Shown: piece by piece, positions 21,939-32,719 of the stretch
Layout of the letters: the number at the start of each line of letters is the position of its first letter
How positions within the stretch are numbered: the stretch's first letter is position 1
NCBI GenBank assembly: GCA_029449235.1
Contig: JANATG010000016.1
Coordinates: 1,116,001 to 1,180,000, forward strand
From: Linnemannia schmuckeri
Taxonomy: Eukaryota > Mortierellomycota > Mortierellomycetes > Mortierellales > Mortierellaceae
Direction: 5' to 3'
DNA: 64,000 bases
Program-made: the position numbers and the translations under genes
Notes under the pieces: model-generated
Seen by the model: only the letters and a program-made list of their open reading frames with translations
What the model was told of the DNA's origin: nothing
The model's database searches: none

Positions 21939-22178
21939 CAATCGACATATTAGTACGAGAACGTCGTTGTCTGCGCCATTTCCCGAAAAAAAAATGTTGA
22001 TCCCCCTTTTTTGCTAACTTACCTTGAAGGATAAGGTGTGGTCCTCGTAGGGCTCTCCCAAGAGAACCAAGGTGGTACGAATGCAACCAGCGAGACCATG
22101 GAAGGGAAAGTATGTCAAGTGGTGGACATTTTCCTTGGCCAGGATCAGATCTGAGTTTGAGGTGGATAGTGGAGACAT
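21063..22178 (-). CDS. Glutathione S-transferase 1 of the cluster
   Basis: Four exons: 22178-22023, 21877-21803, 21686-21405 and 21278-21063, all phase-0 introns, giving 242 aa. The thioredoxin-fold N-terminal domain shows LTYFPFHGLAG with the likely catalytic tyrosine at about residue 23 and a PFGHIPVL cis-proline segment near 63-70. The helical C-terminal domain includes GHYVGDQ and LSIADIKTA, the conserved N-capping box region of GSTs. The start at 22178 is the first ATG in frame; upstream there are only non-ATG codons. It belongs to a sigma-like soluble GST type. Expected activity: conjugation of glutathione to electrophiles, or a peroxidase or isomerase reaction. Intron 1 contains a 36-nt T run in the sense direction about 25 nt before the acceptor. 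Confidence 0.9.
21902..21937 (+). repeat. Poly(A) tract, 36 nt, in a GST intron
   Basis: Pure A on the plus strand, poly(T) in the sense of the GST transcript, close to the acceptor of intron 1. Confidence 0.95.
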
Positions 22179-23338
22179 CTTTTTGTATGCAGACAAGAGT
22201 GTGAGAGTAGCGAAGGAAGGTTGATGAGTTTGATGTTTGAAAGATAGAAAAAAAGAGCGGTGGTTGGCTATTTATGCGAAATTTAAAAATGAACATTGGA
22301 TTGAAGAGGTGAGCCCATCCAACAACATCAAGACGAATTAGAAGTAGAGAGTCAAGGATTCAGATTGCGTGGTAAGAAACTTTGCACACGCCCCTATGTG
22401 ACTAGCTGCCCGAAAAGGATGCGTTCCTTACTTGTGAATGCCAGCCCATAGATGGGGTCATGGTAGCGAAGGACTAATATCTAAGGAGCCATATATTTTT
22501 CTAATTTCTCCTCTACTTCACTTTTGAACAATTAAATATAGCCTCGCCTTTTTTTTTTTACGAGCAATGCTGCGCACAAACGGCAATTAGCGCTCGGAAT
22601 GTTTTCCTTTTCCAGGGACCCTGAGCAAAGCGAGGGCTCAATGACCCCTTCATTTCATTGGGTATCCTCCTCCTTGACTGATTATGACGATCAAAGGAAT
22701 AACACAGATGAGATGATGCGGGGAGTAAATGCTCAAACGAAAAAAAAGTAAAATTTGGATTCGCTTGAAGCTGTTTTTCTATCAACCCTTTTTTTTCCCT
22801 CGTTCGGCAAATGCGTGCCCCATTTGGACATGGTCGTTTGTCATTCAATTTCCTTTGTCGGTCAAGATTACAAACGCAGACTATTCTTAATTGCTAGGTT
22901 GCCTCTCTTCCTTTCTACGCGCTTGGTCTATGCACATCAACTGCCTGTCTCACTTTTCTTTCCTGCTCTGTGAGAGACAACGCATGAAACTGGTGGCAAC
23001 TGAAAATAATTTACCTTCGATATGACTGCCTTTCTCAGCTCATTAATTTCGTTCGTGTTCAACCTCATGTGCATTTCCATTCACTTCCATTCCTCCAGTC
23101 CTCTCCAACATGACCTCTGCACATTCACTTCCACCACTGTCACCGCCATCATCACCCAACCCCACTGTTCGGACAATGGACCTAGAAAAGCTGCGTTATG
23201 GTATATTAAAACTGATCTATGAAAACAAGAAACAACTACCGAAAAGTCTCATCCGTAACATCCACCGTTTATTTCGAGTCAAAAGAATCAATCGACTACT
23301 CAACCTCCTTTTTCCATAGACCCAATGCCTCCTCCTCC
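22179..23338. other. Intergenic between GST 1 and the NACHT-WD40 gene
   Basis: No gene supported; the small frames at 23.0-23.3 kb have no coding features. It contains the GST 1 promoter and the 3' flank of the receptor gene. Confidence 0.5.
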
Positions 23339-26300
23339 TCATTCGGAAGACTTGGAATCGTCGATAGCACCGCGCTGGACCAACAATTTTTCAGAAATCG
23401 GACTGAGACCAACGGCACCCTTGAACGTTAGACCAATGGTGCAAAGCCGTCCAACGTTGTTGCCCCAGAGCATGCGGACAGCGGCAGATTCGACTTGTCC
23501 ATCTTTGTCCTGATTCGAAATCCTCCATACTCGAACAGATCCATCTTCACTTCCGCTGACAAACTCGTTGGGAACGACTGGATTCCAGGCAAGACTGCTG
23601 ATGGACACGGAACATCCGTAAATGAAAGTAACAGAAGGCTTGCTGTTGTTCACCTTCCCTTGCAAACGCCAGAGTCGGATCGTCGCGTCGGCGCCTCCAG
23701 CGATGAGCCACTTGTTGCAGGGTGAGAAGGCAACGGAGTGCATCTCGCCAATGTACTCACCGGGGGTGTGTCCCTTCAGCTCGACGATCGCTTCCTCTTC
23801 CGACTGAAGATACCAAACGTACACGGAGGAGCCTGTTGAACCAAAGGCGAGACGTTGACCATCCGGAGAATAGACAAGCGAACTTATGGGGCTAGGTAAG
23901 GATACTGTTTTTACAGGATTGCAAGGATTCGTGTATCGAGGATCGAAAAGTCCGACCTGATCGTAATGCGTTTTCACTACAAACTGGTGTCCGACGGGCG
24001 AGAAAGTCACGAATCCCTTCATGGCCGTATAAGTGAACCTGTCGGAAGGAGACTCGTAAACAAGAAGGCCTTCGTCATTGGGACCGTGAAGATCCCACAA
24101 ATAAACGGTCTTGTCCCAGCTGGCGGAGACGATCCAGCGTCCACAAGGCGAGTAGGCCATTATGCTGACCTCTCTGGAAAGCCCTATGAGAGTGCGCTCA
24201 ATTGAATCTGTCTGGCAATCCCACAATTGAATATTCTCCTGTACATTAGTCGCAATCTGCAGGCCATTTGGTGACAGTGCGAACGTCTTGATTATTTCCG
24301 AACTGTTGATCGCATTAGGCTCAGACGTTCCTATTGGTGTGCTCCATCGTTGGATGCTTGGACCGCCGCTACAGGAGAGGATAGTGCGACCATTGGGAGA
24401 GTAGACGACCGTCAACACACCACTGGAACGTTCCTTTGGATCGAGAGTCATTGTTCGTGAGTTCATATCCCACAATCGGACTACACCGCTGTTATCTCTT
24501 GAGGCAATCTGCAGACCGTTCGGGGAAAAGGCACAGGACAAAACGTAGTAGGCATGGCCGGGAAAGCTGGACATAAGGAGACCGGTGGACGAGTCACACA
24601 GATGAATGACCCTGTCCTCACCCGACGAGATAATCCACTGGCCATCCGGTGAAAAGGCAACGCAATTAATGGATCGTGGGCTATTCCGAATGGTAATGCC
24701 TAAATCTCCAGAGTTCGCATCCCAAAGCTGTATACGTCCAGTGGAATGTCCTGAAGCAGCTCGCTGTCCATCTGGAGAGTACTCGAGACACGATATGAGG
24801 CCATAGGAAGTTTCACCCACAAACTCTGACTTGCCTGTCTCCGGATTCCAAAACCGAACCGAGCCATCCCAACTGCAAGATGCAATTCTCCGTCCGCTTG
24901 GTGCGTACCTGACAGCGGTGACCTTCCTAGTATGACCCTTCAAAACAAACATTTCCTCCCCAGTCTGCGAATTCCATAGACGTATCGTTTTGTCCTCGCT
25001 GCTCGAAGCGACCTGCTTGCCACAAGGCGAAAATGCCACCGATGTCACCTGTACGCCATGCCCCTGCATCTCCTTTACAGTTTCCCCGCTGGCGATATCC
25101 CACACTAGAAGGGTGTTGAAAGAGCCCACGGAGACAATGTGATGGTTGATGAGTGAGAAAGCGATTTTCCAGACACCCTGTCTGCGCCTCTTAAAACAAG
25201 GAATCTTTTTCCAGGTGGCAGTGTCGTATATCCCCATGTCGCCATTCCTCAGGCCGACTGCCATTATCTCGCCATTTGGCGAGTAGGCACAGGAGTCGAT
25301 GCCCTGTTCTTCTTTCAGAAAGGGCAGCTCTCCAAATTGAACACCATCCATCAACGCATCGTCAAAAATCGCCTGCCTCAGCCAACTCCGCGCAAGGTTG
25401 ACGCCTCTCAAGTCGGCCCCCTGAAACTGCGCGAAGTCGAACTGGCCGTCGGAAAGGTCCGCTCTTGGGATCCGGATACCGCGAAGGTCTACGCTGTTAA
25501 ATCGAACTCCGGCTTGAACCAAGATGGTGATCGCGTTGGCTGCGGCAGTCGCTGCAGAGGCATCGGTCTTGGATTGCTCAACAACCACAAGAAGCTGCTT
25601 TTCGAAATCAGGATACTGCTTAACCCGCTCGGACAAGAATTGGATGACAGGCTGTTCGATAAGAAGGTTATGTTTGAACAAGGGACCATTGGTGTCGAGC
25701 GGTTGAACAACCGTGACGTCATAATCTGAGTGCGGAGCGCGATCGCCGTAGTCGTCATGGCTGGTGGGATCAAAGACTGTGCGCGAGTAAAAGTATTCTT
25801 GAACAGATCGGTGAATGAAGCGAAAGAGACGACCAGAGCGAGACAATGGAACTGAGTCTCGGAGCAGTCGAGTTTCTGAATCCTGACCAAAAAACTCGGA
25901 TCGCCAAGTGCTCTTATCCCTGAGGTGAACGTACTGGACTACCGGGTTTCCGCCCTGCTTCTCAAATATTGCCAACGCCAGTCGGGTAGAGTAGTCAATG
26001 CCCATCAGAACAAAACCCGTATCCAATAGTTGATCCAAAATCTTTCGATCCTCAGCCGATAATGTCATGCCTTCCAGCCTGTGCTTGTTGACACTGATCC
26101 AGTGGTCGACGAAAGTGTCGTATAGCTTCACACGCGTAATTTTAATGGTCGACAGATCCTGCTTGCCCTTGATGACATCTGGCAACGTCTCCAAAGCCAG
26201 AGTCAGAAGGAAAGGATTCTTTACCAGGTCCATGAGGTTGGGGATGGCGGTCAGCATGTCCATGTAGTCCTCTGTGGCCCAAGTCCGCGGGTCAAGGGGG

Positions 26301-28420
26301 ACATACTGGTCAATATAACTCTTGATCTGCTCTGCGGAAAAGGGCACAATGACGGCCTCCTGAAAGAGGTCGGGCCTTGGACGGGCGTAGTGGTCATCGT
26401 TCTGGGGCATGAAGCGACTGCGGTAGTCCTGACCGAGATATTGGCTTCGGCATGTGATGACCATCTTGGTGTTCCACTGTCCAGGCTGGTTCAACATGTT
26501 GGTCTTATGGAGGTTGACCAATTGGTGGCTTTCGTCGTAGCCATCACAAATGAGGACGAATTGGCGATGTTGTTTGAGCTCAAAGATCTGGTCATCACTG
26601 ACGTTGTATGTCGTCAGCTGCTTTGCTATCACGTCCTGGTCTGGTCGGTCGATTGTAGGAAGGTTGACGAAGAGGGGAATAGGTCCACCGCGAATGTAGG
26701 TGCTTAAGAGCTCGGACTCGAGATGTGTGTTGAATGTCGACTTTCCAGATCCAGAATCACCCAGAATCAGCCTGACCTGCTTGTCGCTTGCCAGAAATTC
26801 CTGGACCTTGTCCATGAGGAGAAACAGGTCGTCGTCGCGGGCCTGCAAGCTCGCCTTTGCCATGGGAGGAATGTAGATCCGTAGTTTTGACTCTTCCAGC
26901 CGTTGCAGTCGGAGTTTGTGCAGATCGTATTCGAGGTAGGGAATGTCCTGTATCTTGGCCAAGAGTGGAGAAGAGTCAGGCATGGAAAGGCGGCTTCTCA
27001 GCGGGTAATAATGCTGAAGAGAAACGCTCTGATCTTTTTTGAGGTCCTGCAGCAGAGCGCTGGCGGTCGCATTGACAGCTTGGTCGTTGGTTGCTACTAG
27101 CTGGGTGAAGATAGTCAACATCCATACCCTGACACTCTCATCTCGACCCCAGTCTTGATCATCCTTGTAAAGATGAGCGAGGAGAAGAACACCATGCTGG
27201 CGAGTCGCCCCCGTCCAAACTGGATCAATTGCAATTTCTCCCAGCAGCTGGCAGATAACCCACTGGAACAAAGGGTCGCGACGGCAAGGGGCCTCGAAAA
27301 TCAACCGCTTCAGATCCTTCAACTGGCCAGCCTGAGCAATGGCATAGGCAGCTTTAACAGTAGGATACCAGGGTCGTTTCTGGCCAGTTCCACGTCCTTC
27401 CTTCAAACTCTCCAACACTCCTTGACCGCTTTCCGTCAGCGACAATGCGCCTTCATAAACAGTACCGGCGATTGCCGCCATGCTCCCAAGGGATTCCTGC
27501 AGGTTCCCAAGACCCTCGAGAACCGACGCCACATCGAACTTGAACGCCGCAGTGAGCTTTACCACACCATCAACCACTCCTGTCGAATGTCTCAACAGCG
27601 CTTGAAGGGCCGACTCATTGTCGGACACATACTGCAGAGCCTGGAAGGCATAGCAAGCCTGATACATGAGGTAGGAGTCCGAACTGCCCTTCAATCCTGA
27701 CAAGACTGCCGACAACGGCTCATGTTCAAGAACGCGGTCCAGGTCCTGAACATTGTGTTCGGCCATGACATCGAGGACTCGTGAGACAGCCAGCGTGACG
27801 TGGTACGAATGCTGGGCCGACTGCTGGTGAGTGCCCTCTAGGCGGACTCTGAGGATGCTGAGAATCTTGACTAGATCATCCGAGACAAGGAAACGGGTAG
27901 AGGCATCTTGGACCAGTTGGACAAGACCCTGAAGCATATCGACGTCCAGGATGCGAGCATCGTCACACTCCTTGATGAAGGTGGAGAGCAGCTTACGGTA
28001 GGGCTCTCTCTGCAAGACAGGTCCTAGGGAGACGATCTCGACAATCTTGGTAGAGTCCTTGTTGGCATCCGCAACAAACTGCTCCACCATCCGAGTGGTC
28101 AGCCAGCGCAAACGATCTGCTTCCATTGGGTCCTTCTTCACCTCCTCTAGCCAGTCGAGTTCAGTCTTGTCGAGACTGCGTTCCTGAAGTACAACGGCAA
28201 CACCCTTGGCCCCTTCCTGACATGCAACAGTTGACTGTGAAGATAATGAATCTTGGAGAAGCAAAGTATTGCAGTAGACCAATTGCTCAGTCTTCTCGAT
28301 GCGCTGCAAGGGACGAGGCAGCTCAGTTTTGATCGAGGGCTTAGGTCGGCTCTCGGGAAAGATACCTGCCAGAATCTCTGCATGGTTGAGGGGTGATAAC
28401 AGAGCCCTGTCCTGCTGCAT
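23339..28420 (-). CDS. NACHT-pentapeptide-WD40 receptor (NLR-like)
   Basis: A single open frame of 1693 aa without introns. Order of parts: a helical, HEAT/ARM-like N-terminal half (about 60-500); a NACHT STAND NTPase with P-loop GDSGSGKST (about 552-560), a Walker-B-like LICDGYDES (about 620) and the usual FRFIHRSVQEYF end (about 870); a short pentapeptide stretch (ADLSDGQFDFAQFQGADLRG, about 985-1005); then 14 WD40 repeats (about 1030-1680), enough for two seven-bladed propellers. STAND receptors of this design act in fungal self/non-self recognition and programmed cell death. No known effector domain is recognisable at the N-terminus. The ATG used here is internal: 60 further family-like codons lie upstream beyond an in-frame TAG (see next entry). 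The gene lies between GST genes on the same strand. Confidence 0.9.
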   Translation of the reverse strand: MQQDRALLSPLNHAEILAGIFPESRPKPSIKTELPRPLQRIEKTEQLVYCNTLLLQDSLSSQSTVACQEGAKGVAVVLQERSLDKTELDWLEEVKKDPMEADRLRWLTTRMVEQFVADANKDSTKIVEIVSLGPVLQREPYRKLLSTFIKECDDARILDVDMLQGLVQLVQDASTRFLVSDDLVKILSILRVRLEGTHQQSAQHSYHVTLAVSRVLDVMAEHNVQDLDRVLEHEPLSAVLSGLKGSSDSYLMYQACYAFQALQYVSDNESALQALLRHSTGVVDGVVKLTAAFKFDVASVLEGLGNLQESLGSMAAIAGTVYEGALSLTESGQGVLESLKEGRGTGQKRPWYPTVKAAYAIAQAGQLKDLKRLIFEAPCRRDPLFQWVICQLLGEIAIDPVWTGATRQHGVLLLAHLYKDDQDWGRDESVRVWMLTIFTQLVATNDQAVNATASALLQDLKKDQSVSLQHYYPLRSRLSMPDSSPLLAKIQDIPYLEYDLHKLRLQRLEESKLRIYIPPMAKASLQARDDDLFLLMDKVQEFLASDKQVRLILGDSGSGKSTFNTHLESELLSTYIRGGPIPLFVNLPTIDRPDQDVIAKQLTTYNVSDDQIFELKQHRQFVLICDGYDESHQLVNLHKTNMLNQPGQWNTKMVITCRSQYLGQDYRSRFMPQNDDHYARPRPDLFQEAVIVPFSAEQIKSYIDQYVPLDPRTWATEDYMDMLTAIPNLMDLVKNPFLLTLALETLPDVIKGKQDLSTIKITRVKLYDTFVDHWISVNKHRLEGMTLSAEDRKILDQLLDTGFVLMGIDYSTRLALAIFEKQGGNPVVQYVHLRDKSTWRSEFFGQDSETRLLRDSVPLSRSGRLFRFIHRSVQEYFYSRTVFDPTSHDDYGDRAPHSDYDVTVVQPLDTNGPLFKHNLLIEQPVIQFLSERVKQYPDFEKQLLVVVEQSKTDASAATAAANAITILVQAGVRFNSVDLRGIRIPRADLSDGQFDFAQFQGADLRGVNLARSWLRQAIFDDALMDGVQFGELPFLKEEQGIDSCAYSPNGEIMAVGLRNGDMGIYDTATWKKIPCFKRRRQGVWKIAFSLINHHIVSVGSFNTLLVWDIASGETVKEMQGHGVQVTSVAFSPCGKQVASSSEDKTIRLWNSQTGEEMFVLKGHTRKVTAVRYAPSGRRIASCSWDGSVRFWNPETGKSEFVGETSYGLISCLEYSPDGQRAASGHSTGRIQLWDANSGDLGITIRNSPRSINCVAFSPDGQWIISSGEDRVIHLCDSSTGLLMSSFPGHAYYVLSCAFSPNGLQIASRDNSGVVRLWDMNSRTMTLDPKERSSGVLTVVYSPNGRTILSCSGGPSIQRWSTPIGTSEPNAINSSEIIKTFALSPNGLQIATNVQENIQLWDCQTDSIERTLIGLSREVSIMAYSPCGRWIVSASWDKTVYLWDLHGPNDEGLLVYESPSDRFTYTAMKGFVTFSPVGHQFVVKTHYDQVGLFDPRYTNPCNPVKTVSLPSPISSLVYSPDGQRLAFGSTGSSVYVWYLQSEEEAIVELKGHTPGEYIGEMHSVAFSPCNKWLIAGGADATIRLWRLQGKVNNSKPSVTFIYGCSVSISSLAWNPVVPNEFVSGSEDGSVRVWRISNQDKDGQVESAAVRMLWGNNVGRLCTIGLTFKGAVGLSPISEKLLVQRGAIDDSKSSE

Positions 28421-28684
28421 GGTGCTGGAAGGAACAGATTGGTTGCCACCTAAGGGGTTGCTGCTGACCTGAGAGGCAACCGAGGGCGGATTTGTCGAAT
28501 GCTAAGAAGCAGAGGGGACGTGCAGCGAGGTGTTCGGGGTGATGATGTTGACTTCTTTAGGCTGAGACTTGGAGATCCCCCAGAACTCGCGGACCTTGTC
28601 GCGCTTCTTGATGCGAACAGAGCTGTTGGCACTGCCGCTACCTGGGCTGTGTAGGCTCAATTGGTTCAGAGGATGGTCAGACAT
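28421..28684 (-). pseudogene. Severed N-terminus of the NACHT-WD40 gene
   Basis: From the ATG at 28684 the frame reads 60 codons (MSDHPLNQLSLHSPGSGSA, VRIKKRDKVREFWGISKS), then TAG at 28502-28504, then continues in the same frame (HSTNPPSVASQVSSNPLGG) into the large open frame at 28420. A single change such as CAG to TAG would explain it. Either the receptor now starts at the internal ATG and has lost about 88 residues, or the stop is read through, or the gene is newly dead. No GT..AG pair around the TAG offers a convincing small intron. Confidence 0.7.
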
Positions 28685-29496
28685 GGTCGGAGTATGGTAC
28701 TATCACAGAAAGCAAGAGAAATATGATTGATAAGTATGAATCTTTTTTTTTTTTTTTAGATGTGGATGCACAGCCGTGAACATGCATCGAGGAATATACT
28801 TGAGTGTTCCTTGTAATTTTCTTGGCTTGTTTTACCTGAAGCTAGCTCGAAGTGAGCGTTGAGGAATTATTGGAAGAATGTAGACTGTCGATGAAGGGGA
28901 GAGAGAGCAAAGTTAGCCATGTTGCTACCTTCCACTTTGAAGGGCTTTCGCTGCGTCTAACAAACGAAAATACTCCATCAACGTACGTAAGTAAACGGAT
29001 GTTGCTGTCTTCTGTTTTTCTTGCTTTTCAAGTTGGCTTTGTTGAGAAAGAAAGGACGGGAGTGACTAGTAGTGTCAGCGAAATAGAATGCGGGGTTAAG
29101 AGAGGAACTAGGTGTTGTTCGTCTTTCGTATGGTTGCTGTATGATGAGGTTCTGTCATGCCAAAGTGCCATACGCTCGTGCTGTCGTGAGACTGACGTGT
29201 CCTTTTGTTGAATGGGCTGATCTGTGACGAGGGGGGATGCAATCAGCAATGAATGAGCGAATGCAGAAAAGAGAGCGTGTTCGCTGTTGTGTGGCAAATA
29301 CTGGCAATGCACTAAAGAAAGGGTTGGCTGAGTGGCAGGGCACAAGAAAGAAAGAAAACAAGGAAAGAAAGAGTAGTACGGTTCGCATCATTGATACTAG
29401 CTCTTTTATTTTTCTCAACGCGTTCCTGTTCTTGACGATAATAAATTCACACAGCAACAAGTCACCCCATTACATTCTCCCTCTTTTCCCTCATTC
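28685..29496. other. Intergenic upstream of the NACHT-WD40 gene
   Basis: Holds a short T run near 28743, the promoter side of the receptor gene and the 3' flank of GST 2. No gene supported. Confidence 0.5.
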
Positions 29497-30496
29497 TTAG
29501 AAGCCAAAGAGCTTCTTATTGAGTTCGTCGTAAGCCTTCCACTCGGGACTCGACTTCCACGCAGCGTACTTGGGCATCTTCTCGACAGCGTCATAAACAG
29601 CAAAGATGGCGGGCGTCTTTTCTCGCGAAAGGAAGCGGTCGCCTGACATTGAAATCAGATTGTCGAGTGTTGTCGCTGTCTTCAGATCCGCGATCGAGAA
29701 CTATTTGAGGCATAGAAGAAGGAAGGATGGAGGGAAGGATATGTGAGTCGTGTATGCACAGACTGTGTTCGTCGTCCATGCCTGTTAAGGGTGCAAATTT
29801 ACATCCATTTTTTTTCTTGCATCCATACCATGCACATTCACAAACAAGTACCGAAGAAGCATGCTAATATTTTACCTTGTCACCAACGTAATGCCCGTTA
29901 CATCCCCTACCCATCAGAAGTTTCTCATGATATTCTACCCACTCTGGTAAGATCTTCTCCATGTAAATGTCCGTCATCTGTGCCTTATGTTCCTTGGGGG
30001 CTCTCACAACCGTCGTAACCCATTTATCAAATACCGCCTGGGTCGAAGAATGATACATCTGAACCTGAGCGCGTTCCCACAGGTTGTCACCCATCCAGCC
30101 GTACTTGTCGCCCAAGTAGCATTCGATAGCGGACAGTTCTGCGAGTTCGAGGGTGTGACCTGAAGCGGGGTCCGTTTCGTAGAGGATGGGGAGGGATCCG
30201 AAGGGTGTGCTGGGCTTTTCCTTCGTCCAGTCCTAATGATGTAAAGAAAGAACGGCAATTACAATGAATGAGAAAGCGAAAGGGAAAGCAGGCGAGTGAG
30301 AATACAGAAGGCATTTGGAGAAGGAACTTACGACAGGGTGAGTGAAGGTGTAGTTGGCACCAGAGATAGCAAGCATGGCGCGGAGGGCAGGGAGGACGCC
30401 GTGGAAAGGGAAGTAGAGCAACTCGTACTTGTTGTCCTTGGATTTCGCAATCTGTGACATGGTCTCTGTCGAAATATCCTTCGATGGGGCCACCAT
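29497..30496 (-). CDS. Glutathione S-transferase 2 of the cluster
   Basis: Three exons: 30496-30332, 30232-29876 and 29700-29497, both introns phase 0, giving 241 aa. The N-terminal domain has STETMSQIAKSKDNKYELLY with FPFHGVLPALRAML following, and STPFGSLPILYETD with the cis-proline. The C-terminal domain has LELAELSAIECYLGDKYG, NGHYVGDK and FSIADLKTATTLDN. It shares its first and last intron positions with GST 1 but lacks the middle one. Predicted cytosolic sigma-like GST; substrate unknown. The ORF remains open upstream of the chosen ATG, but the extra sequence is S/H/Q-rich and leader-like. Confidence 0.9.
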
Positions 30497-31453
30497 TTTT
30501 CGTTTCTTTTTTTTTGTTTGAAAAGAGGGAAGGGAGAGTTGGTGATTGTTTGTTGTGTGAGAAGGTGTTGGTTGCTGTTGGATGGCTTGATGATGAGAAA
30601 AGCGAGAAGAAAAGGCACCCTTCTTATATCTCTTTTTGCTTTCTTTTTTCGCCATGATGGTGTGTGTGTGAAGACAGGCCAATGCGACATGGTGGGTAAG
30701 GCGCATCTTTCAAGGATAAATTAGGCTAGAAAGAAATAAGTGAAAAAGGAAATAAAGATGCGGCGTCTTATTGTTGGTGAACTGCGAGTGTTGGGTGCAT
30801 GCAAAAAGAAGAGAGACCATCAACAAAAACACGCCGTCCTTCATTTCCTCACGCGTGAAAGAATAGTGGACGAGGATGGGCGCATTGGTGTGGAGGATAT
30901 CGGAAGTCCCTACTCAAAAGAAAAGTCCCTTCTCTCTCTCGCATTCTCCCTCTCGCATTCTACCTCCGTCAACAATACAATCGGCAAATATGCTTTTTCA
31001 ATTTCCAACCCCGAGCGCAGAGCGCAGACCATTCTTCATTCAGAGAATGAGATCATTTTTCACCATCCCCAAAAGCGGATGGACGTCTCACGAACAAACA
31101 GCGGTCATTGTCGGATAAAAAGAGGCCTTGCTTCACGTCGACTTTGTGTCCATTTGTCAGCGCTCATTCCGATGCTTGTTAATGCTCCACGGTGTAACAG
31201 TCATTGCCTTCTTTGTCGACCCTAGTATGGGTAACAGCGTGTAGTTTGAGTCAAAATCCCAATGTGAACCCAAACACGTATGTCGATGTGCCCTGTGCCT
31301 ATTTGTGGGGTAAGGATATCCCTCTCACGAAGTCTCTATTTCAAAGAGGGAGCGACCACCATTAACAACATTCATGTAAAAAAATGATGTGTATATTATT
31401 GAGGGTAGGGGGAAGATCAGCTACTTCAAAAAAAGAGGAACTCACTCGCTCGA
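30497..31453. other. Intergenic between GST 2 and GST 3
   Basis: Promoter side of GST 2 and 3' flank of GST 3. No gene or RNA recognised. Confidence 0.5.
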
Positions 31454-32292
31454 TTACAATCCAAAGCGCTTCTTGGTGACCTCGTCGAACAACTTCATAT
31501 CATCAGAAGCCTTCCACTTCTGGTACCGCTCATCCGCCTCTACGGTCCCACAGACCTTCAGAATTCCGGGTGTCTTCTCTTCACTAATAAACTTGTCCCC
31601 AGACAGTTTCATCATCACCACCGCAACCGCCGCAGTCTTCAAATCCGCCAACGACACCTTTTCGCCAACGTAATGACCCGACTTGGCAATCCCACTCGTA
31701 ACATTGGCCTGAAGGGCACGTTCATGGAACTCTGCCCATTCACCAATAAATCCATTGACGAATGTCTCCATCATCTGGGCACGGAGCTCGGGACTGGTGG
31801 CACGGATGACCAAGGTGACGAATTTGTCGAACAGAGATTGGGTGGAGCTGTTGTAGGTCAAGATCTGGTTGGCTTCCCAGGAATTGGAGCCAAGGAAGTT
31901 GTACTTTTGGCCGATGTGCTCTTCGAGGACGGAGAGCTCTGTCAGCTCAAGAGTTTGGTTGGTGGAGGGATTGGTTTCGTAGAGGATGGGCATGTGTCCG
32001 AACTGCGTTTCCTTCTTCTCCACAGGCCAGTCCTACATTGGTCGAAAAAAAGAAGAGATAATTTTCAGTACTTAGGAGGAGTAAAGGATAATAACAACTC
32101 AATTGAAGAAGAACAAGTGTGACTCACGTCGGGCTGGATGAAGGTGACTTTTGCTCCGGACATAGCGAGCATGGCACGAAGGGCAGGGACGACACCGTGG
32201 AAGGGGAAATAGAGGAGCGAGTACTCGTTGTTCTTGCCCTCGAGGATCTTGGACATGGTCTCGGTCGACAGGTTCTTGGTTGCAGTGATCAT
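31454..32292 (-). CDS. Glutathione S-transferase 3 of the cluster
   Basis: Two exons, 32292-32128 and 32032-31454, one phase-0 intron, giving 247 aa. It starts MITATKNLSTETMSKILEGK, very like GST 2, followed by SLLYFPFHGVVPALRAML. PILYETNPSTNQTLELTELS, GHYVGEKVSLADLKTA and a C-terminus ending KKRFGL match the family. The intron found in GST 1 and GST 2 between GD(Q/K) and (L/F)SIAD is absent here; the reading continues directly through GEKVSLADLKT. A short insertion (VTSGIAKS) precedes the GHYVG segment. Predicted cytosolic GST; substrate unknown. Confidence 0.9.
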
Positions 32293-32694
32293 CTTCTATG
32301 TGCTTGGGTCGGTTTGGTTGGTTGATTTGGTTGTTGGAAGTTTGTTGGAAGTGGTGTTTTGTTGACTTGTAAAGAAAAAAAAAGAGGCGTATAGATGTCA
32401 TTTATAATGATGTGAAATGGACCGAGACATTCAGGCCGATTGGTAAGTTATCATAGTTCCCATCAAAATAGCCACGACGGTGATGGGGATGTAGATAAAG
32501 AGGATAGAAAAAGGGGACACGTAGTCGCTAATTTTTTTCTTTTTTGTTCCTTGCATCTTTCTTTGGAGTCGATCTCTTTCGCTCTTTGTTCGATCCCCTC
32601 GATCACTACCTCGGACTCTGGGGTCAATATGTTGTCGTTTGGGGGACCGCCCAACATTTTTTGATATATTTCTTCCGTATACCCGATCGAGATC

Positions 32695-32719
32695 AAAAAA
32701 AAAAAAAAAAAAAAAAAAA
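32695..32719 (+). repeat. Poly(A) tract, 25 nt
   Basis: Pure A run preceded by GATCGAGATC, close to the GATCAAGATC that precedes the A run at 18468. No target duplication seen. Confidence 0.9.

Noticed and set aside
25489..25890. 133-aa minus-strand frame inside the NACHT-WD40 gene
   Set aside because: Overlaps the receptor's own coding frame and has no recognisable features.
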